A stretch of 64,000 nucleotides of DNA from positions 170,473 through 234,472 of the forward strand of contig CAZUJL010000003.1 in assembly GCA_964620045.1 (NCBI GenBank), read 5' to 3'. The first letter of the stretch is position 1. Each line of letters starts with the position of its first letter. The position numbers and the translations under genes are program-made. The stretch is from VFKU01 sp964620045. Its GTDB lineage: Bacteria > Hydrogenedentota > Hydrogenedentia > Hydrogenedentales > GCA-2746185. Positions 59,424-64,000 of the stretch are shown here, piece after piece. The notes beneath the pieces were generated by a model, which searched no databases, was not told the DNA's origin, and saw nothing but the letters and a program-made list of their open reading frames with translations.

Positions 59424-61178
59424 GTGCTGCTTGTTCGGGGGAGAGTCATCGCATTTTTTGTCGGGGTTGCGTTCTGTCTTGCCGCGCCCGCTGACGAAGT
59501 CGTCCGCCGTCCCCTGGAATCCGGCGTCTATGCCATGGGCAAAGACGGCAACTACTTCGGTCTCGAAGTGGTCGCGGCACAGGGCGGCGCCACGCAGCAC
59601 GTACTCGCCAAATACCTCGCCGTCGAAAGTGAATGGCTGGCCTACCGCAGCCGCACGAGTGTCTTCGTCCCCATCACCCGGCTCAAGGCCGAATATCAGC
59701 GCAAAGTTCTTCTGTCTGTTTTCGAACGCGACGCGGTAACCGCCGAGGGCTGGTATCACCAGACCGTGTTTGGCTCCGAGACCGTGGTCGCCATCTGCAC
59801 ATTGATCACCGGCAACGGCAGCAACTACTCGCAGGTGCTAGGCAATCCGTACAACGCGAATCTGCCCACAAAACTTCCGCGCGGCACGACGGTCCTGATC
59901 CCGGCCGCGTTTCTCGATAAAGTGATGCGCCAGGTCACCCCGGATCGCGTGCCCGCACCCTCGCTCTTCAGCGAACCGGCCGCGGAACTTGCTTCGCTCG
60001 ACGGTCTGCTCACCTATGGCCGTGATGGTCAGGGTGAATACGCGTCGTACCGGATTCGCAAGGGTGAGTCGCTGTACACCTCCGTAGTCGCGCGCTTCAC
60101 CGACTTCCGCGAAAACGCCGACGTACTCTCGGCTTGCCAACTCGTCGCGCAGCGCAGCGGTGTGCGCGATGTGCGCGACATCGACACCGGCCGCGAAATC
60201 CGCATTCCGGTGGACATGCTCTCCGCGCGCTATCAGCCGAAAGGTTCCGCCGACCGCGTGGAATACGATCAAGTGATCAAGGAAGCAGAACGCCTACGCG
60301 GCAACATCGGCCGCACGCAAAACCTCGCCGGCGTCGTCGTGATCCTCGATCCAGGCCACGGCGGCAACGATCCCGGCACGCAGTTCAGCCGCGGCGGCCT
60401 GCACGAAGATGAAATTAACTACGACATCATGTGCCGCGTAAAGGCCTTGCTCGAAACCGAAACGGCCGCGCGCGTACACGTGACCATGATGGATCGCAGC
60501 TCGGGCTTCACGGTCTCGAATGCCCGATCCTTCCCGAACGATACCGACGAGGAACTGCTCACCAATCCACGCCACAAGAACAATCTCGGCGCGAATATCT
60601 CCGCGAACCTGCGCTGGATGCTCGCCAACTCCATCTACGCGCAGGAACTCAAGCGCGGTGTCGATCCGAACAAGATTATTTTCACCAGCATCCACACCGA
60701 CAGCCTGTACAACGACAAGCTGCGCGGCACGATGCTGTACATTCCGGGCGCGCAGAACCGCCGCGAAGAAGAAACGCGCCGCGATGCGGTCTATGCGAGC
60801 TATCAGGAAGGCAAGACTTACAACACCTTCAGCTCGACCGCAAACGAACGCCGCCGCGATGAAGCGCTGTCCCGCAACTTCGCGTCGGTATTGCTCCAGG
60901 AGCTGGGCGCGAAACGGATCAAGTGCCACGATCAGGGCGATCCGATCCGTTCTAAAGTTCAGCGGACCCGCACGCAGGCTTATGTGCCCGCCGTCATCCG
61001 CAATACCAAGATCCCGACCAAAATCCTCATCGAGACCGCGAACCTCAACAGCGCCGCCGACCGCGAACGACTGGCCGACCCTGCATGGCGCCAGGCCTTC
61101 GCCGAGGCGTATGTGGACGCGCTGAAGCGGTACTACGGCGTCACCGTCCAGACCCGCGTCGCCGCCGCCGACGAATAA
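59424..61178 (+). CDS. N-acetylmuramoyl-L-alanine amidase (Amidase_3)
   Basis: A 584-residue exported amidase that cleaves the bond between MurNAc and the stem peptide. An N-terminal signal (VIAFFVGVAFCLAAPADE) precedes about 280 residues with LysM-like features (SYRIRKGESLYTSVVARFTDFREN). The catalytic domain has the zinc ligands: His in VVILDPGHGGNDPGT (about residue 312), Glu in EDEINYDIM, His in IFTSIHTDS (about 423) and the catalytic Glu in ILIETANLNSAADRERL. The GTG start at 59424 has GGGGG upstream. The unusually long N-terminal half is specific to this protein. Confidence 0.92.
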   Translation: MLLVRGRVIAFFVGVAFCLAAPADEVVRRPLESGVYAMGKDGNYFGLEVVAAQGGATQHVLAKYLAVESEWLAYRSRTSVFVPITRLKAEYQRKVLLSVFERDAVTAEGWYHQTVFGSETVVAICTLITGNGSNYSQVLGNPYNANLPTKLPRGTTVLIPAAFLDKVMRQVTPDRVPAPSLFSEPAAELASLDGLLTYGRDGQGEYASYRIRKGESLYTSVVARFTDFRENADVLSACQLVAQRSGVRDVRDIDTGREIRIPVDMLSARYQPKGSADRVEYDQVIKEAERLRGNIGRTQNLAGVVVILDPGHGGNDPGTQFSRGGLHEDEINYDIMCRVKALLETETAARVHVTMMDRSSGFTVSNARSFPNDTDEELLTNPRHKNNLGANISANLRWMLANSIYAQELKRGVDPNKIIFTSIHTDSLYNDKLRGTMLYIPGAQNRREEETRRDAVYASYQEGKTYNTFSSTANERRRDEALSRNFASVLLQELGAKRIKCHDQGDPIRSKVQRTRTQAYVPAVIRNTKIPTKILIETANLNSAADRERLADPAWRQAFAEAYVDALKRYYGVTVQTRVAAADE

Positions 61179-61190
61179 CCCCCTCGATTC

Positions 61191-61231
61191 TCGTCATCGC
61201 GAGGAGCGGGGTGTACGGCAAACCAATCTCG
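61191..61231 (+). repeat. Dispersed-repeat half site (CGTCATCGCGAGGAGC type)
   Basis: TCGTCATCGCGAGGAGC ... CCAATCTCG resembles the CGTCATTGCGAGGAGCGAAGC...CAATCTCG repeat that I recall from many genomes, slightly degraded. It is a third repeat class in this window, beside those at 3869 and 7848. Confidence 0.45.
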
Positions 61232-61256
61232 TCTGGCAAGCCCTCCGTATTTGTTG

Positions 61257-61285
61257 TTGTATCCGCCCGTACTCAGGTCTATACT
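61257..61285 (+). promoter_or_regulatory. Promoter of the 728-residue coiled-coil protein gene
   Basis: TTGTAT (61257-61262) and TATACT (61280-61285) are 17 bp apart, about 95 bp before the ATG at 61381. Confidence 0.5.
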
Positions 61286-61380
61286 GCGGACCGGGGAAAT
61301 CCGCGTTTAAGGCTGCCGGGGGGTACGCGGAAGTGCGCTTTCTTCGGGGCAAGAAAAGCAGACAGCGGGGGGATAGTGTC

Positions 61381-63567
61381 ATGAGCCACGCCATAAAATC
61401 CGTGGGGGATGTTGGCATGAGTCGCGATGAGCGTTCCATGCTGCTGGGCAATACCGATGACGGGGCGGACGGCGGTCCGGTCCAGCAGTTACTCGGTGTA
61501 CTAAGCACGATGCGCGAGACCGCGCAGTCGGTCGTCGATGGCCGCGCGAGCCGCTTGTGGGCCGATGAATGTATGAACCATCTCATTCTCGGCGTCGAGG
61601 TTTCTCTCGGCCAGGGATGGAATGATCTCGTCGATGCCTTCACCGACGCCGGCCGCATTTTGCAGTCATATGAAAACGGCGGCAAGGCCGGCCAGGCCGC
61701 GATTTATCTGGTCGAAGCCTACGAGATTCTCTGCGCGCTTGTCACCGATGCGATGAGCGGCACATCACAGCCCGCCCTCGCCGCGCAATGGCGCACGCGC
61801 TACCAGAAAGAAGTCGCCGCGCTCGAAATGGCCGGCTTCGTACTCGTTACCGACGATTACGACACCACCGATGAAGCCGACGACGCCTTCGCGTTTCCGG
61901 ACATCAAAAATTCCGGCGCGGTTCGCGCGCAGGATGATCTGCCGACGCTCGACGAACTTCCTCCGCTCGACTCGATGTTGAGCAGCGCGCCGGCCAAGTC
62001 GCAATCCTTCGTGCAGAAGCCGCGCGTCGATGCGACGCCGCCGAGTGCGCGTCTGGATGCGGAGCGTGTCGCGCGTGTTGAAGAAGCGCGCCAGCAAAAA
62101 GCCGCCGCGGAAACCGCCTCGGCGCGCAAGCAAGTCGAGGAAGAAATTGAAACCGGAGTGCAGCCCTCGACGATTATCGTTGAACTCGTCGATCGCATTT
62201 GTGAAGAACTCGGTGGCCTCTCGCGCCGCCAAATGGACGATCGCGCGCTCGCCGTCGAAATGATTCAGGGCGGCATTACAGCCCTGAAACGCGAAGCCGC
62301 GAAGGAGCGCCACAACATCTCCGCCGATCTGTGCGACGAGATGCTCAAAGCCTGCACCTTCCTTGCGCAGGGCCATGCCGAAATTGACGAGCGCTTCACT
62401 GATCTCGGGTTCGCCTTCTGCGGGGTCTATGTCGAATCCAACACCAGCCCGACCAGCGAAAATGTGTCCGAATGGCGCGCTGAGTGCGCCAACCTGATCG
62501 AAGAGTGGCTCGAAGCCGCCACGCGTCCCGATGCGCCCTCGCCGGCGCCTGTTGCTCCAGTGAAACAGCCGGAAGCCAAAGCGCCGCAGAAGGAAGAGCC
62601 CAAGGCGCCCGTGGCGGCCGCGCCGGTCGAAGCGCCGAAGCCGGTCGTGTATGAAATCGAGGAAATTGCGGAAGAAATAATCGAAGAAGAAACCGAAGAC
62701 GCCCAGTCCGCCGAAGAAGATGTTGTGTGGATCGGTTCCGGCAGCGACACGAAGGACGAAGTGATCGAAATCGTCGAAGAAGTGGCGCCGCCGCCCGCTC
62801 CGGCTCCCGTCGCGCCGAAGGCCGCCGCGCCCGTAGTTGCGTCGACGCCAGCGCCGGTCGCGCCCGTGCCATCGCGCGGCGGTCTGTTGCCGTCCGCCGA
62901 TTTGTTCCAGCGCGCGCAGGAAGCGCTCGCGCGCGGCGACGGCGAAGCGGCGAAGGGGCTCGCGCTGCAAGCCGCCGCGATGATCGCCGAAGCGGAAGTC
63001 GAGAAGGCCGATTCGCTGCTGCGCGGCGCCGAAGCCAAGTTGAAGGCGAACGTCACCGCGATCGAAGAAGCGCGCAGCGAAGTCAAAAACACTGAAAAGC
63101 TCGTGATGAACTCCGCCTCCGAGGTCGCCGCCGGCGAAACCATCCTCGGCCAGGTGAAGAGCCAGACGGCGAAAGTCGTCCACGACTTGCAGGAATCCGA
63201 GGCCGAAGTCGCCGATCTTGAACGCCAGATCGCCGAACTTCACGCCCGCCTGTCCGCGCAGCAGGCTGACGTCGCCAACGTCAAGGCCAAGCTTGAAGAG
63301 GCCAAGACCATCGAGCAGCAGAGCGAGACGCAGCTCAACGCCCTGCGTGATCGCGAACGCGACACGCGCAAGGAACTCGAAGGGGCGCGCCAGCGCGTCA
63401 AGGATCGCCAGCGCGTCTCCGGCGAAATCGAAACGGAGATGGAGCGCGCGCGCGAACAGCTCAGTCGCCAGCGCACGTCGCTGTCCGACATCAAGCAGAC
63501 GCTCAACCGCCCCGAGCCGATCAAAACGACCGGCCCGGGCAACGAGGGCGATACGCTGCTGTTCTGA
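61381..63567 (+). CDS. Large cytoplasmic protein with duplicated helical domain and coiled coil
   Basis: A 728-residue protein with no signal or membrane helix. Two helical domains near residues 60-140 and 255-385 look related: (MNHLILGVEVSLGQGWNDLVDAFTDAGRIL) and (AVEMIQGGITALKREAAKERHNISADLCDEMLKACTFLAQ ... ERFTDLGFAFCGVY). Between and after them are Pro/Ala linkers and an acidic stretch (VYEIEEIAEEIIEEETED). From about residue 515 a long coiled coil runs to 720 (heptads such as ESEAEVADLERQIAELHARLSAQQADV). The start at 61381 has a GGGGGG run upstream. The architecture suggests a cytoskeletal or scaffold protein; I know no named family. Confidence 0.8.
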   Translation: MSHAIKSVGDVGMSRDERSMLLGNTDDGADGGPVQQLLGVLSTMRETAQSVVDGRASRLWADECMNHLILGVEVSLGQGWNDLVDAFTDAGRILQSYENGGKAGQAAIYLVEAYEILCALVTDAMSGTSQPALAAQWRTRYQKEVAALEMAGFVLVTDDYDTTDEADDAFAFPDIKNSGAVRAQDDLPTLDELPPLDSMLSSAPAKSQSFVQKPRVDATPPSARLDAERVARVEEARQQKAAAETASARKQVEEEIETGVQPSTIIVELVDRICEELGGLSRRQMDDRALAVEMIQGGITALKREAAKERHNISADLCDEMLKACTFLAQGHAEIDERFTDLGFAFCGVYVESNTSPTSENVSEWRAECANLIEEWLEAATRPDAPSPAPVAPVKQPEAKAPQKEEPKAPVAAAPVEAPKPVVYEIEEIAEEIIEEETEDAQSAEEDVVWIGSGSDTKDEVIEIVEEVAPPPAPAPVAPKAAAPVVASTPAPVAPVPSRGGLLPSADLFQRAQEALARGDGEAAKGLALQAAAMIAEAEVEKADSLLRGAEAKLKANVTAIEEARSEVKNTEKLVMNSASEVAAGETILGQVKSQTAKVVHDLQESEAEVADLERQIAELHARLSAQQADVANVKAKLEEAKTIEQQSETQLNALRDRERDTRKELEGARQRVKDRQRVSGEIETEMERAREQLSRQRTSLSDIKQTLNRPEPIKTTGPGNEGDTLLF

Positions 63568-64000
63568 AGCGGGGAGCGTGAAGCATGAAGGAGGGGGGAG
63601 AAAGGCGAAAGCCTGCGCGAAGCTACACTGATCTTGATGTGTGGCAAAACGCTCATGCTTTCGTACTCAATGCCTGCAAATTAACTGCGGGGTTTCCCTC
63701 TGATGAAAAGTTTGGATTGGTCAGCCAATTTCGGCGGGCGGCGGTCTCGATACCCGCAAACATTGCAGAGGGATTTCGAAAGTACTCCGCTGCCGATAAA
63801 GCCCGATTTATGAACATAGCGGAAGGTTCAATTGAGGAGTGTGACTACTACTGTGTTCTTGCAAAAGACTTGGGTTACGGAAATACCGATTCCATACGTT
63901 CCGCGTTAAATTCGATTCGAATGCAACTCGCGGCTTATACACGGAGGCTACGTTCGTGATAGCGACTAATGTTCATTCTTCCTGCTCCTTGCTTCCCGCT
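63568..64000. mobile_element. Inverted-repeat cassette carrying a four-helix-bundle gene (right edge may continue)
   Basis: The left end 63568-63597 (AGCGGGGAGCGTGAAGCATG...) and the right end 63971-64000 (...CTCCTTGCTTCCCGCT) are inverted copies with a run of matches (AGCGGGnAGCnnGnAGCATGAAG-like). The left end starts directly after the stop codon of the upstream gene and contains the start codon of the enclosed gene. I recall S23/avd-like four-helix-bundle genes in many phyla lying between similar GGAGC-type repeats. Confidence 0.55.
63585..63959 (+). CDS. Four-helix bundle protein (S23/Avd-like)
   Basis: A 124-residue helical protein of the family first seen as intervening sequences in 23S rRNA (S23) and related to Avd of diversity-generating retroelements: YTDLDVWQNAHAFVLNACKLTAGFP, FGLVSQFRRAAVSIPANIAEGFRKYSAADKARFMNIAEGSIEECDYYCVLAKDLGYG. 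It forms a positively charged pentamer in known members and may bind nucleic acid. No reverse transcriptase is visible before the window ends. GC content is much lower than the flanking gene. Confidence 0.92.
   Translation: MKEGGERRKPARSYTDLDVWQNAHAFVLNACKLTAGFPSDEKFGLVSQFRRAAVSIPANIAEGFRKYSAADKARFMNIAEGSIEECDYYCVLAKDLGYGNTDSIRSALNSIRMQLAAYTRRLRS

Overview
The window is a 64 kb piece of a GC-rich chromosome from a Gram-negative (diderm) bacterium. The evidence is an RND efflux pump, a complete MCE/Mla-type lipid transport operon, lipoproteins, ExeA/ExeB-type (GspA/GspB) secretin-assembly factors and a periplasmic-type amidase. No rRNA, tRNA, CRISPR array, phage or complete insertion sequence was seen. 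Several features (a TIGR03960-type radical SAM fusion, a QEGLA/DUF1704 protein, intergenic palindromes made of GCCCTGAAAGGGC-like blocks, a YtxJ-like bacillithiol-associated protein) fit an uncultivated deep lineage of the PVC / Hydrogenedentota / deltaproteobacterial kind. That placement is an impression from recalled families and was not tested by any search.

Layout. 1-7.8 kb: the 3' end of an RND pump, a lone receiver protein, a NudL-like Nudix hydrolase, a QEGLA/DUF1704 metallopeptidase-like protein, an aldehyde dehydrogenase, then a leftward group (YtxJ-like protein, GNAT, unknown protein) and a methyltransferase. 7.8-13.4 kb: a tRNA-modification and sulfur block (miaB-pepA, a small membrane protein, mtaB overlapping larE). 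13.5-27.3 kb: envelope and extracellular functions (VAO/4-cresol-dehydrogenase-like flavoprotein, SGNH and Tat-exported epoxide-hydrolase-like proteins, several secreted proteins of unknown role), a large B12/radical SAM/DUF2344 fusion and MscL. 27.4-31.7 kb: glmS, surE and an IMPase-like protein with a histone-H1-like tail. 31.7-32.1 kb is an intergenic stretch full of palindromes. 32.1-37.2 kb: a TetR-controlled MacB/DevABC-like efflux operon. 37.2-40.4 kb: TPR protein, then xseA-xseB-ispA. 40.4-40.9 kb: a ParE-type toxin-antitoxin pair. 41.0-44.7 kb: a secreted protein and the thiGHSE thiamine operon. 44.8-49.9 kb: an isolated flgK behind a near-perfect sigma-28 promoter, then gspA-gspB. 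49.9-52.4 kb: leftward aroF-scpB-rluB. 52.6-59.3 kb: an eight-gene rightward run that joins a full partner-switching module (FHA-GAF-SpoIIE phosphatase, RsbW-like kinase, STAS protein) to an Mla/MCE lipid transporter. 59.3-64 kb: a cell-wall amidase, a large coiled-coil protein and a four-helix-bundle gene inside an inverted-repeat cassette.

The most interesting candidate system is 52.6-59.3 kb. In known Mla systems the STAS protein MlaB binds the ATPase MlaF and is needed for its activity. Here the STAS protein keeps the phosphorylatable serine of RsbV/SpoIIAA and is encoded directly between a kinase/phosphatase pair and mlaE. This suggests that phosphorylation of the STAS protein may switch phospholipid transport on and off. 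That is inference, but it is directly testable. Other good leads are the histone-tailed IMPase, the flgK sigma-28 promoter in a region with no other flagellar gene, the mtaB-larE coupling, and the inverted-repeat cassette around the four-helix-bundle gene.
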